Source of the DNA: Reyranella sp.
GTDB taxonomy: Bacteria > Pseudomonadota > Alphaproteobacteria > Reyranellales > Reyranellaceae
Assembly (NCBI GenBank): GCA_019750135.1
Contig: JAIEOV010000095.1
Span: 1-40,028, forward strand
Length of the DNA stretch: 40,028 nucleotides
Direction: 5' to 3'
The translations under genes and the position numbers were made by a program. This document shows, in pieces, positions 18,444 to 28,289 of the stretch; position 1 is the first letter of the stretch; the number at the start of each line of letters is the position of its first letter. The notes under the pieces were generated by a model. The model had not been told where the DNA came from. It worked only from the letters and a program-made list of their open reading frames with translations, and did not search any database.

Positions 18444-19207
18444 CAATGTCGCTGCGCTCCTTGCGTGATCCGATCCTGGTGGCGATCGGCCTGGTCGCGC
18501 TGTGGCAGGTGCTGCACCAGATCGCGGGCGATTCGGCCGTCACCGCGCCGGCGCCGACCCTGGCGCATCTCTGGGAGATGGTTGGCCAGGCGCGCTTCCT
18601 GCCGCATCTGCGCGAGACCGGGCTCGCCTTCCTGCAGGCGCTGGCGATCTCCTGCATCGGCGGCGTGCTGGTGGGCGTGCTGCTGGGTGGCCATCGCCTC
18701 ACCGGCGAGGTTGCCGAGCCGATCCTGGTGGGCCTCTACTCCGTCCCGAAGATCACGCTCTATCCGGTGATCCTGCTGCTGTTCGGGCTCGGCATGCCGG
18801 CCAAGGTCGCGTTCGGCGCCCTGCATGGAATCATCCCCGTCGTGCTGTTCACCATGAACGCCGTGCGCAACGTCAACCGCACGTACCTGCGCGCCGGCCG
18901 CTCGATGCGGCTGACGCCGGCGCAGACCGCCTGGCACATCCTGGTGCCGGCGACCCTGCCCGAGATCTTCTCCGGCCTGCGCATCGGCTTCTCGCTCACG
19001 TTGCTCGGCACCATGCTGGGCGAACTCTTCGCTTCGCAGCGCGGGCTCGGCTTCCTGCTGATGACGGCGATCGACCTGCACGACGTCAAGACCATCCTCG
19101 CCATCGCCGTGCTGATCTCGGCCTTCGCCGTCCTGGCCAACGCCGCCTTGCTCGCGATCGACCGCCGCCTGCATCGCGGCGCCGCGGCTGGATCGGAGAA
19201 GCCATGA
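18440..19207 (+). CDS. ABC transporter permease (second of two)
   Basis: A 255-residue membrane protein of the same family. The EAA region is YLRAGRSMRLTPAQTAWHIL, then VPATLPEIFSGLRIGFSLTL; the later GTMLGELFASQRGLGFLL is also characteristic. It is clearly diverged from the preceding permease. It overlaps neighbours by four bases at each end; the downstream overlap is with the GntR regulator start (19204), tying regulator synthesis to transporter synthesis. Confidence 0.93.
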   Translation: MTMSLRSLRDPILVAIGLVALWQVLHQIAGDSAVTAPAPTLAHLWEMVGQARFLPHLRETGLAFLQALAISCIGGVLVGVLLGGHRLTGEVAEPILVGLYSVPKITLYPVILLLFGLGMPAKVAFGALHGIIPVVLFTMNAVRNVNRTYLRAGRSMRLTPAQTAWHILVPATLPEIFSGLRIGFSLTLLGTMLGELFASQRGLGFLLMTAIDLHDVKTILAIAVLISAFAVLANAALLAIDRRLHRGAAAGSEKP

Positions 19208-20025
19208 ACCGCATCGCCGTCGCGCGCGAAATGGGTTCGCCACTGCATCACCAGATCTACCTCGTGCTGGCCGACGGCATCTCGACCGGCCGCTATGCCG
19301 TGGGCGAGGCGTTGCCGACCGAGGAGCAACTCACGCAGATGTTCAGCGTCTCGCGCATCACCGTGCGCCGCGCCATGGCGAGCCTGCACGACGCCGGCCT
19401 GATCGAGCGCGGCGCCGGCCGGCGCACCGTGGTCAAGCCGCAGATCGGTCAGACCATGCGCATGCCGATATCGTCGGTGATCGAGAACATCGTTGCCTAC
19501 GGCGCCGAGACCGTGGCGAAAGTGCTGGAGTTCGGCTACGTCGAGGCGCGCGGCTTCGCCCGCGAAAACCTGTGGCAGGGCGACCGGCCGGTGCAGCGCG
19601 CAGTGCGCGTGCGCTCGCAGAACGGCGTGCCGGTGATGCACCTGGTGAGCTACGTGCCCGAGACGCTGGGCCGCACGTTTACTGCCGACGAGCTGAATCG
19701 CATCCCGCTCTACAAGCTCCTGGCGCGCGCTGGCGTGAAGATCGCCAGCGCCCAGCAGCTCGTCTCGGCGTCGCTGGCCGACCCGCTGGTCGCCTCGCGG
19801 CTCGGCGTCAAGGTCGGCGCGGCGCTCATCGACCTGCGCAGCCTGATGCTCGCCGGCGACGGCCGCGCCGTCGAACACGTCGAGATGCTGGCCGTGCCCG
19901 AGCATCTGACGCTGCGTTACGACATGCAGCCCGAACAGTTCCAAGATTCCTCCCCTTCGCGGACACCGCGAAGGGGAGGTGTCGCCGTCACACGGCGACG
20001 GAGGGGTCATGAGCGCAGCGAGTGA
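19204..20025 (+). CDS. GntR-family regulator with UTRA ligand-binding domain (HutC subfamily)
   Basis: A 273-residue regulator. The winged helix at about 12-75 has LHHQIYLVLADGISTGRYAV and GEALPTEEQLTQMFSVSRIT, followed by VRRAMASLHDAGLIERGAGR. The UTRA domain (about 95-240) ends in VEHVEMLAVPEHLTLRYDM. The coding frame then runs into an intergenic palindromic repeat, so the last 25 or so Arg/Ser-rich residues (from SSPSRTPRRGGV on) are repeat-derived and probably not functional. It is the in-operon regulator for the transporter and lyase/dehydratase genes, likely sensing the substrate or an intermediate. Confidence 0.92.
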   Translation: MNRIAVAREMGSPLHHQIYLVLADGISTGRYAVGEALPTEEQLTQMFSVSRITVRRAMASLHDAGLIERGAGRRTVVKPQIGQTMRMPISSVIENIVAYGAETVAKVLEFGYVEARGFARENLWQGDRPVQRAVRVRSQNGVPVMHLVSYVPETLGRTFTADELNRIPLYKLLARAGVKIASAQQLVSASLADPLVASRLGVKVGAALIDLRSLMLAGDGRAVEHVEMLAVPEHLTLRYDMQPEQFQDSSPSRTPRRGGVAVTRRRRGHERSE

Positions 20026-20085
20026 TGCCCTTGACCCCTCCGTCGGCGCAAGGCGCCGACACCTCCCCAGCTTCGCTGGGGAGGC
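19948..20085. repeat. Compound intergenic palindrome with nested hairpins
   Basis: It contains an outer hairpin CCTCCCCTTCGC/GCGAAGGGGAGG (about 19949-19979), then GTCGCCGTCACACGGCGAC, and GGAGGGGTCA matched by TGACCCCTCC across 20000-20041. It ends with CGGCGCAAGGCGCCG and CTCCCCAGCTTCGCTGGGGAG (about 20063-20084). The left part is translated as the C-terminal tail of the GntR regulator. It separates the regulator from the lyase gene and could form a cruciform RNA. Confidence 0.85.
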
Positions 20086-20111
20086 GTGCGATCTCTAGAA
20101 GGAGTCCGTCC

Positions 20112-20981
20112 ATGTCCAACGCCGCCAAGCTCCGCAGCCTGCTCGCCAGCCGCAAGATGATCGTGGCGCCAGGCGCCATCGATTGCATCACCGGTCGCGC
20201 CATTGCCCGCGCGGGCTTTTCCGCCGTCTACATGACCGGCGCCGGCACCTCGGCGACGTTGGGCTATCCCGACTACGGCCTGATCACCATGACCGAGATG
20301 GTGGACAATGCGCAGCGCATCGTGAACTCGATCGACATCCCGCTGATCAGCGACAGCGACACGGGCTTCGGCAACGAGCTCAACGTCTTCCGCACGGTGC
20401 AGGAGTTCGAGCGCGCCGGCGTCGCCGCCATCCATATCGAGGACCAGGTGTTCCCCAAGAAGTGCGGCCATCTCGACAACAAGGAGCTGGTGAGCCGTGA
20501 GGATTTCGTCGCCAAGATCCGCGCCGCGGCGGCCGCCCGCAAGTCGAAGGACTTCACGGTCATCGCCCGCACCGATTCGCGCGCCGTGATTGGCCTCGAC
20601 GAGGCGGTCGAGCGCGCCAATGCCGCGCTGGCCAACGGCGCCGACGTGGCCTTCGTCGAAGCGCCGCAGACCATGGCCGAGATCGAGGCCGTCCCGAAGC
20701 GCGTCAAGGGTCCGTGCCTGCTGAACGTCGTGCGCGGCGGCAAGACGCCGGAGATCGACTTCGAGACCGCGGAGCGCATGGGCTACGCCATCGCCATCGT
20801 GCCGGGCCTGCTGCTGGGCGGCATCATCCAGACCTGCGACCGCCTTCTGGGCGACCTCAAAGAAGGCAAATTCCCGCCGGTCAGCGGCTCGCCGGCGAAG
20901 ACCTTCGCCCGTTTCGGCGCCGCCGAGTGGGACGAACGCCGCACCGCCTTCCGCGATCCCATCAAGGCCGCCGCCGAGTAA
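20112..20981 (+). CDS. PEP mutase/isocitrate lyase superfamily C-C lyase
   Basis: A 289-residue TIM-barrel enzyme, ATG 20112 behind AGAAGGAG. Superfamily motifs are VAPGAIDCITGRAIARAGF, the metal-binding ISDSDTGFGNEL (Asp81, Asp83), IEDQVFPKKCGHL with Glu110 and the catalytic-loop Cys118, and IARTDSRAV. The KKCGH loop points to lyases such as methylisocitrate or 2,3-dimethylmalate lyase rather than PEP mutase. The NVVRGGKTP stretch differs from the NITEFG of classical PrpB as I recall it. With a LeuCD-like pair directly downstream it probably cleaves a substituted malate made by that pair, giving pyruvate or glyoxylate plus a carboxylate. The exact substrate is inferred. Confidence 0.9.
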   Translation: MSNAAKLRSLLASRKMIVAPGAIDCITGRAIARAGFSAVYMTGAGTSATLGYPDYGLITMTEMVDNAQRIVNSIDIPLISDSDTGFGNELNVFRTVQEFERAGVAAIHIEDQVFPKKCGHLDNKELVSREDFVAKIRAAAAARKSKDFTVIARTDSRAVIGLDEAVERANAALANGADVAFVEAPQTMAEIEAVPKRVKGPCLLNVVRGGKTPEIDFETAERMGYAIAIVPGLLLGGIIQTCDRLLGDLKEGKFPPVSGSPAKTFARFGAAEWDERRTAFRDPIKAAAE

Positions 20982-20992
20982 GGAGACCGACC

Positions 20993-22402
20993 ATGGCATC
21001 GCCGCCGCAAACCATGTTCGAGAAGATCTGGCGACGTCACATCGTCGTCGATCGAGACGACGGCTACACGCTGCTCTATGTCGACCGCCACCTGATGCAT
21101 GACGGCTCTGCCGGCGGCTATGCCCAGCTGCGCCGGCGCAAGCTGAAGCTCAGGCGGCCCGACCGCGGCTTCGCCTCGCCCGACCACTACGTGCTGAGCA
21201 ACAGCAGCCACAAGGCCGACATCCCCGACGCGCAGCATCGCCGCCTGGTCGAGGAGATCACGGAGAACACCGCGCAGAGCGGCGTCACCCTGTTCGATGT
21301 CGGCGACGAGCGGCAGGGCATCGCCCATGTCGTCGGGCCGGAGCAGGGGATCACCCAGCCCGGGCTCACCCTGGTATGCGGCGATTCCCACACCTCCACG
21401 CACGGTGCGCTCGGCGCGCTCGCCTTCGGCATCGGCACGTCGGAGGTGGCGCATGTCATGGCGACGCAATGCCTGTGGCAGCGCAAACCCAAGGCGATGC
21501 GTGTCAGCGTCGACGGCGCGCTGGGCGAGGGCGTCACCGCCAAGGACGTGATCCTGGCGATCATCGCCCGCATCGGCGCGGCCGGCGCGGTCGGCCATGT
21601 CATCGAATATGCCGGCAGCGCGATCCGCGGCCTGTCGATCGAGGGCCGGCTCACCGTCTGCAACATGTCGATCGAGGCCGGCGGCAAGGCCGGCATGGTG
21701 GCGCCGGACGACACGACCATCGGCTATCTCGAGGGCCGGCCGTTCGCGCCGCAGGGCGCCGACTGGGACAAGGCCGTCGCCTTCTGGCGCGGCGTGCCGA
21801 GCGATGAGGGCGCGGTGTTCGACCGCGACGTCAGCCTCGATGCCGCGTCGATCGTGCCCATGGTGACGTGGGGAACCAGCCCGGAGGATGCGCTGCCCAT
21901 CACGGCGCGCATTCCCGAGCCGTCGACGGCGCCGGATGCGGCCAAGAAGGACAGCATGGCGCGTGCGCTCGACTACATGGGCCTGCAGCCCGGCACGCCG
22001 CTCGAGCAGGTGGCGGTCGATCGTGTGTTCATCGGCTCCTGCACCAACAGCCGCATAGAAGACCTGCGCTCGGCCGCCAAGGTCGCACGCGGGCGCAAGG
22101 CCGTGATCCCGACGTGGGTGGTGGCGGGCTCCGGCCTGGTGAAGAAGCAGGCCGAGGCCGAGGGCCTCGACAAGGTGTTCCGCGACGCCGGCTTCGAATG
22201 GCGCGAGCAGCCCGGCTGCTCGATGTGCGTCGGCATGAACGGTGACACCGGCAAGCCCGGGCAGCGCATCGCCTCGACGTCCAACCGCAACTTCGTCGGC
22301 CGCCAGGGCCCCGGCGTGCGCACTCATCTTATGAGCCCGGCGATGGCGGCTGCGGCCGCAGTCTCAGGTCGCTTCACCGATGTCCGCCGCCTGCTGGGTT
22401 AG
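20993..22402 (+). CDS. LeuC-like aconitase-family dehydratase, large subunit
   Basis: A 469-residue [4Fe-4S] hydro-lyase large subunit, ATG 20993 with AGGAG. Cluster ligands are Cys350 in FIGSCTNSR and Cys409/Cys412 in PGCSMCVGMN. VCGDSHTSTHGALGALAFGI then GTSEVAHVMATQ is the LeuC-type core. The N-terminal substrate region (HLMHDGSAGGYAQLRRRKL, DHYVLSNSSHKADIPDAQ) departs from canonical isopropylmalate isomerase (HEVTSPQAF, DHNVPT from memory), so a substrate other than isopropylmalate is likely. It lies 11 bases after the lyase stop and 10 bases before the small-subunit gene. DmdA-like dimethylmaleate hydratase and citraconase activities are candidates. Confidence 0.9.
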   Translation: MASPPQTMFEKIWRRHIVVDRDDGYTLLYVDRHLMHDGSAGGYAQLRRRKLKLRRPDRGFASPDHYVLSNSSHKADIPDAQHRRLVEEITENTAQSGVTLFDVGDERQGIAHVVGPEQGITQPGLTLVCGDSHTSTHGALGALAFGIGTSEVAHVMATQCLWQRKPKAMRVSVDGALGEGVTAKDVILAIIARIGAAGAVGHVIEYAGSAIRGLSIEGRLTVCNMSIEAGGKAGMVAPDDTTIGYLEGRPFAPQGADWDKAVAFWRGVPSDEGAVFDRDVSLDAASIVPMVTWGTSPEDALPITARIPEPSTAPDAAKKDSMARALDYMGLQPGTPLEQVAVDRVFIGSCTNSRIEDLRSAAKVARGRKAVIPTWVVAGSGLVKKQAEAEGLDKVFRDAGFEWREQPGCSMCVGMNGDTGKPGQRIASTSNRNFVGRQGPGVRTHLMSPAMAAAAAVSGRFTDVRRLLG

Positions 22403-22412
22403 GAGCCGCGCC

Positions 22413-23027
22413 ATGGAACCCTTCACCACCCTCGAGGCGCCGGCGATCCCGGTCGACCAGCCCAACATCGACACCGACCAGATCATCCCGGCGCGCTTCT
22501 TGGGTCGGCCGCGGCCTGACCAGGCGAAGCACCTGTTCAACGACCTGCGTTACGACTCGGAGGTCAAGCCGCGGCCCGAGTTCATCATGAACCAGGCGGG
22601 CTATGAGGGGGCACGCATCATCGTCGCCGAGCGCAATTTCGCCTGCGGCTCCTCGCGCGAGACGGCCGTGACGGTGATGGTCGACAATGGCCTGAAGGCG
22701 TTCATCGCGCCCAGCTTCGGCGACATCTTCTTCAACAACTGCTTCCAGAACGGTGCGCTGCCGATCCGTCTCGATGCGGCACGGTGCGCCGAGCTGCGCG
22801 CGCAATTGCACGCACATCCGGGTGCCGCGATCGCCATCGACCTCGCCAGCCAGACGGTCAAGGGACCTGACGGCAAGACAGACCGCTTCGAGATCGATTC
22901 CTTCCGCAAGGACTGCCTGCTGAAGGGCGTCGACGAGGTGAACCTGACGCTGGGCTACGAGGCCGAGATCGCGGCCTTCGAGGCGCGGCAGCACAAGGAG
23001 ATGGCCTGGCTCGACGGGCGACGCTGA
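22413..23027 (+). CDS. LeuD-like aconitase-family dehydratase, small subunit
   Basis: A 204-residue swivel-domain subunit, ATG 22413 with TAGGAG upstream. Motifs are PVDQPNIDTDQIIPARFL at the N-terminus, then ERNFACGSSRETAVTVMVDN, GLKAFIAPSFGDIFFNNCFQ and NGALPIRLD. These match LeuD, whose swivel domain closes the active site of the large subunit. It is the last gene of the operon, followed at once by a long palindromic repeat that probably ends or stabilises the transcript. A separate leucine-biosynthetic leuCD elsewhere in the genome would be expected. Confidence 0.92.
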   Translation: MEPFTTLEAPAIPVDQPNIDTDQIIPARFLGRPRPDQAKHLFNDLRYDSEVKPRPEFIMNQAGYEGARIIVAERNFACGSSRETAVTVMVDNGLKAFIAPSFGDIFFNNCFQNGALPIRLDAARCAELRAQLHAHPGAAIAIDLASQTVKGPDGKTDRFEIDSFRKDCLLKGVDEVNLTLGYEAEIAAFEARQHKEMAWLDGRR

Positions 23028-23044
23028 AAAGCGTCTTTTCATGC

Positions 23045-23115
23045 TCTTCCGGACCGCCGACCTCTGGCCGGCTCATGATCATGAGGCCGGCCAGAGGCCG
23101 GCGGTCCAGAAGATC
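23045..23115. repeat. Palindromic repeat with TCTTCCGGACCG ends (copy 1)
   Basis: TCTTCCGGACCGCC at the left pairs with GGCGGTCCAGAAGA at the right. Inner arms GACCTCTGGCCGG and CCGGCCAGAGGCC pair around CTCATGATCATGAG. It fills the gap between convergent genes. The outer ends are shared with the copy at 26418-26498, while the inner arms differ but still pair. Confidence 0.85.
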
Positions 23116-24154
23116 ATGAGCCGGTGATCTCTTTCAGCAATCCGAAGAACGCGCGCTTCCTGACCGACGAAATCGTCCAATCGACAGGCAGCGACTGGAA
23201 GCCGTCCTCGAAGCGTTCGCGGATCCGGCGGAAGTCGAAGTAGCCCCAGCTTGCGCCGCTGTCGATGGCGGCGACGAGATGGTTGTCGGGCATGTCGAAG
23301 TCGAAATGGTCGTCCTCGTTGTAGACCATCGGCTGGCCGCGATAGCCCGCGCCGGCGCGCCAGCGCGCGACCTGCAGGCGGATGCCGTGCGGGCTCGACT
23401 GCGGCGGCCCGTCCGGGCCGCTGACGCCGTTGCCGTGCGGTAGATGGAAATCGGAGGCGGCGAGGATCGCCTCGGACGGGGCGTTGATCGAGATCAGGCT
23501 GGTGCTGACCAGGATCTTGCCTTGGCCGCGCTTCTTGGCGAGCTCGATCAGCTCGTGGCAGCGCGCGGCCGTGATGATGGGATGGACGAAGACGTTCGGC
23601 AGGTCGACTTCGTTGCCGATCTCGAGCAGCACGTTGGTGGCGTTCTGCTGCAGCAGCCAGTCGACGGTGTTGGTGACGGCAGCCTTCACGGCGGCCTCGT
23701 CCTTCAAAGTCGGGCTCTGCTTGCCGTAGAACAGGCCGAGGATCACGACCATGCCGAGGGCGTCGCAGGCCTTGATGACCTTGTCGAGGCGCGCCAGCCA
23801 CGCCGGCTTGATCGTGCCGTCGGACGTGAAGCCGCCGATCTTCCAGGGCTGGTGCCAGGAGTAGCCCTGCGGGCTGCCGCCCTGGATGTTGAGGCAGACG
23901 GCCAAAAGGCCGTGCACGCGATAGGAGGGGAGGGCGGCGATGAACTCGCGCGTGTTGCGCCCGGCGTCCCAATCGCCGTCGGCATAGGACCAGGCGCCGC
24001 GGGTCGCGGGATTCTCGTCGTCGGCGATGGCGTTGGCCATGCGGCTGTTGAACAGCAGGCCCTCGATGCGATGGCCCTTCCAGCTGCGGCCGGCATAGGT
24101 CGGCGTACCGTCGATGGCGAAGCCGCCGTTGGCGATGGAGACGGTGGTGGTCAT
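23114..24154 (-). CDS. Glycoside-hydrolase-like TIM-barrel protein
   Basis: A 346-residue protein without a signal peptide, so cytoplasmic as written. It opens with a beta-strand module (VSIANGGFAIDGTPTYAGRS). The barrel follows, with CLNIQGGSPQGYSWHQPW, CDALGMVVILGLFYGKQ, NVLLEIGNEVD (an Asn-Glu pair as in GH5-type acid/base sites) and QPMVYNEDDHFDF (candidate nucleophile Glu). A clan GH-A-like fold is likely. The sugar substrate is unknown. It is convergent with the LeuD-like gene and flanked by palindromic repeats on both sides. Confidence 0.75.
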   Translation of the reverse strand: MTTTVSIANGGFAIDGTPTYAGRSWKGHRIEGLLFNSRMANAIADDENPATRGAWSYADGDWDAGRNTREFIAALPSYRVHGLLAVCLNIQGGSPQGYSWHQPWKIGGFTSDGTIKPAWLARLDKVIKACDALGMVVILGLFYGKQSPTLKDEAAVKAAVTNTVDWLLQQNATNVLLEIGNEVDLPNVFVHPIITAARCHELIELAKKRGQGKILVSTSLISINAPSEAILAASDFHLPHGNGVSGPDGPPQSSPHGIRLQVARWRAGAGYRGQPMVYNEDDHFDFDMPDNHLVAAIDSGASWGYFDFRRIRERFEDGFQSLPVDWTISSVRKRAFFGLLKEITGS

Positions 24155-24165
24155 TGCTGCAACCC

Positions 24166-24210
24166 CCTCACCTAGCCTCTCCCCCTAGCGGGGGAGAGGA
24201 ACTTGAGGTG
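24166..24210. repeat. Hairpin repeat CTCACCT-CCTCTCCCCC type
   Basis: CCTCTCCCCC pairs with GGGGGAGAGG around TAGC, flanked by outer arms CACCT and AGGTG. It lies between two minus-strand genes and may act as terminator or mRNA stabiliser. Confidence 0.75.
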
Positions 24211-24211
24211 A

Positions 24212-25810
24212 TCAGAACCCGACGGCCGCGCCGTCGCGGCGGCTTTCGGAGGCGCCGAGGTAGGGGCCGCCTTCGGGGAAGCGCCAGATGATCTGGCTGG
24301 AGCCGAAGTCGAAGCTCGGCGACTTGGTGCGCGTGACCTTGTGGCCGCGCGCCTCGAGGCCGGTCAGCGTGTCCGTCGGCATGTGCTCCTCGGTCCACAC
24401 GGTCTTGTCGGTCTCGTGGAAGCGCCAGCGCGGGCCGTCGATGGCGGCCTGCGGGTTCTGGCCGTAGTCGACGATGCGCGAGAAGACCTGCATGTGCCCC
24501 TGCGGCTGCATGGCGCCGCCCATCAGGCCGAAGGTCGCGACCGGCCTGCCGTCCTTGGTGATGAAGGCGGGGATGATGGTGTGGAACGGCCGCTTCTTCG
24601 GCCCGACCTGGTTGGGATGGCCCTTGGTCGTGACGAAACCGGTGGCGCGGTTCTGCAGCGCAATGCCGGTGCCCGGCACGACGATGCCCGAACCGAAGCC
24701 CGTGTAGTTCGACTGGATCAGCGACACCATCATGCCCGAGGCGTCGGCGGCGCCGAGATAGATCGTGCCGCCGTCCTTGGGCGTGCCCGGCCCGAAATCC
24801 TTGGCCTTCTTGGGATCGATCAGCTTGGCGCGGCTCTTGAGGTAGTGCTTGTCGAGCAGCTGCGCCGGCGTCACGTCCATGTGCCGCGGATCGGCGACGT
24901 AGCGCCAGATGTCGGCAAAGGCGAGCTTCATCGCCTCGATCTTGAGATGCGCCACCTCGGGTCCGTCGCACTCGTGCCCGGCGAGGTCGAAGTTCTCCAG
25001 GATGCCCAGCGCCATGCAGGCGGCGATGCCCTGGCCCGACGGCGGGATCTCGTGCAGCGTCGTGCCACGGTAGGTGATACCGATGGGATCGACCCAGTGC
25101 GCCTCGTGATCGCTGAGGTCGTTGCGCCGCAACGCGCCGCCGGTCGCCTTGGCGTGGCTGTCCATCGCATGGGCAAGCTCGCCGTGATAGAAGGCCTCGC
25201 CCTTGCTCTCGGCGATCTTGGCCAAGGTCTTGGCCTGATCGGGGAACTTCCACAGCTCGCCGGGCTGCGGCGTGCGGCCGTTGGGCATGAAGTCGCGCAC
25301 CCAATCCTGCTGGCCGCGCAGCCGGTCGACGGCGCGCGCCCATTGCTTCGCCACCATGTAGGAGACGCGGAAGCCGTCATGGGCGTACTTGATCGCCGGC
25401 TCGAACAGGTCGGCGAAGGGCAGCTTGCCGTAACGCCCATGCAGGGTCATCCAGAGCGACACCGCGCCCGGCGTGGTGACGCTGCCCCAGCCCGTGCCCG
25501 GCATGCTGGCCTGGCCTTCGTATTGGTCGGGCGTCATCAGCTCGGGCGAATGGCCCGAGGCGTTCAGGCCGACGAGCTTTTCTCCGTCCCACAGGATGCA
25601 GAAGGCGTCGGCGCCGATGCCGTTCATGGTCGGCTCGACGATGGTGATGGCGATGGCGCTCGCGATCGCGGCGTCGACCGCGTTGCCGCCCTTGGCCAGC
25701 ATGCGCAGGCCGGCGGTGGCGGCGAGGTGCTGGGAGGAGGCGACGACGTTGTCGGCGAAGACCGGGAGTTTCTTGGACGGGTAAGGAAAATCGTACGTGA
25801 AGGACGGCAC
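24212..25810 (-). CDS. Gamma-glutamyltransferase-family Ntn hydrolase
   Basis: A 532-residue member of the GGT family. The large-subunit opening is VVASSQHLAATAGLRMLAKG, followed by GNAVDAAIASAIAITIVEP. The autoprocessing site is KDGGT with Thr349 as predicted new N-terminal nucleophile, followed by IYLGAADASGMMVSLIQSNY. PFHTIIPAFITKDGRPVATF and GLMGGAMQPQGHMQV complete the small subunit. There is no export signal, unlike the classical periplasmic enzyme, so it may be a cytoplasmic amidohydrolase or acylase. The start is GTG 25810, 13 bases after the lipoprotein gene's stop; the two are probably co-transcribed. Confidence 0.93.
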   Translation of the reverse strand: MPSFTYDFPYPSKKLPVFADNVVASSQHLAATAGLRMLAKGGNAVDAAIASAIAITIVEPTMNGIGADAFCILWDGEKLVGLNASGHSPELMTPDQYEGQASMPGTGWGSVTTPGAVSLWMTLHGRYGKLPFADLFEPAIKYAHDGFRVSYMVAKQWARAVDRLRGQQDWVRDFMPNGRTPQPGELWKFPDQAKTLAKIAESKGEAFYHGELAHAMDSHAKATGGALRRNDLSDHEAHWVDPIGITYRGTTLHEIPPSGQGIAACMALGILENFDLAGHECDGPEVAHLKIEAMKLAFADIWRYVADPRHMDVTPAQLLDKHYLKSRAKLIDPKKAKDFGPGTPKDGGTIYLGAADASGMMVSLIQSNYTGFGSGIVVPGTGIALQNRATGFVTTKGHPNQVGPKKRPFHTIIPAFITKDGRPVATFGLMGGAMQPQGHMQVFSRIVDYGQNPQAAIDGPRWRFHETDKTVWTEEHMPTDTLTGLEARGHKVTRTKSPSFDFGSSQIIWRFPEGGPYLGASESRRDGAAVGF

Positions 25811-25823
25811 CCCAAAATCCTTT

Positions 25824-26420
25824 CTACTTCTTCTTCTCCGCCGCCAGTGCTTCGATGCGCGCCACGAAGCGCGGTGTCTGCAGAAACTGACGGTGCTCGG
25901 CTTCGCTCTTGCCGAACAGGCGGGACCAGTCGAACACGCCGGAGCCGGCGATCTGGCCCATCCTGCCCGAAAGCGAGATGCGCTCGCCGAGCCGCAGGGT
26001 TTTTAGCGCCGCGATGGCAGGGTCGGAAAGGCCCGGCGGCGGCGGTTCGCGCGTTCGTGTGGAGAAAAGGTCCAGAACCGAGCCGGCGAAGGCCAGAGTC
26101 CAGTCGTTGAACGCGTAGAGCGAAACTGCTCGGCCTATGTCGATCGTGACCGCGACGTTCTGGGCCGTGCCCTCGATCTTGGTCAGGGTGCCGCACCAGT
26201 CGGAAAAGGCGCCGACCTTGTCGGCCAAGGCGATGCTCTGCTTGGCCGCTTCCTCGATCTGCAGCGGGTTGCCCGAGGCCAACGCCGGCTTGGCCAGCGC
26301 CTTCAGCCCGTCCAGGAAGGCAAGCTGCGCCGGATTGCGCTCCTCGCACGGCTTGTCGAAACAAGCGGCGAGGGCGAGGGAAGGGCCGCCGAGGAGGGCT
26401 ACGCGACGAGATGCACTCAT
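25824..26420 (-). CDS. Small lipoprotein of unknown function
   Basis: A 198-residue protein starting at ATG 26420. The signal sequence MSASRRVALLGGPSLALAAC ends in a lipobox (LAAC, Cys20), so export and lipidation are predicted. The rest has paired Cys (FDKPCEE and SDWCGTL) and a Pro-rich stretch TREPPPPGLSDP, and ends in Lys-rich AAEKKK. I do not recognise a family. An upstream in-frame start (26441) lies inside the hairpin repeat. The gene probably shares a transcript with the GGT-family gene 13 bases downstream. Confidence 0.75.
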   Translation of the reverse strand: MSASRRVALLGGPSLALAACFDKPCEERNPAQLAFLDGLKALAKPALASGNPLQIEEAAKQSIALADKVGAFSDWCGTLTKIEGTAQNVAVTIDIGRAVSLYAFNDWTLAFAGSVLDLFSTRTREPPPPGLSDPAIAALKTLRLGERISLSGRMGQIAGSGVFDWSRLFGKSEAEHRQFLQTPRFVARIEALAAEKKK

Positions 26421-26496
26421 GGTCTTCCGGACCGCGCGCATCCTGCGCGCTCATGAATCTGAGCGCGCAGGATGCGCGCGGTCCAGAAGAATATGA

Positions 26497-26498
<2 letters not shown>
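26418..26498. repeat. Palindromic repeat with TCTTCCGGACCG ends (copy 2)
   Basis: TCTTCCGGACCGCGC pairs with GCGCGGTCCAGAAGA. Inner arms GCATCCTGCGCGCTCA and TGAGCGCGCAGGATGC pair around TGAATC. It runs exactly from the lipoprotein start codon to the acyl-CoA ligase stop codon, so the lipoprotein's translation start region is inside the hairpin. Confidence 0.87.
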
Positions 26499-28218
<1,720 letters not shown>

Positions 28219-28289
28219 TTTACAAGTTCCTCCCTTCCGCAACTATTGAGGGAGGTGGCCTAAGGGGTCAAGGCACGCGGCCTTCGCGC

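Noticed and set aside
20993..23027. Ordinary leucine-biosynthesis leuCD
   Set aside because: The pair sits with an importer, a GntR/UTRA regulator and a C-C lyase, lacks leuB or leuA nearby, and its large subunit departs from LeuC in the N-terminal substrate region.
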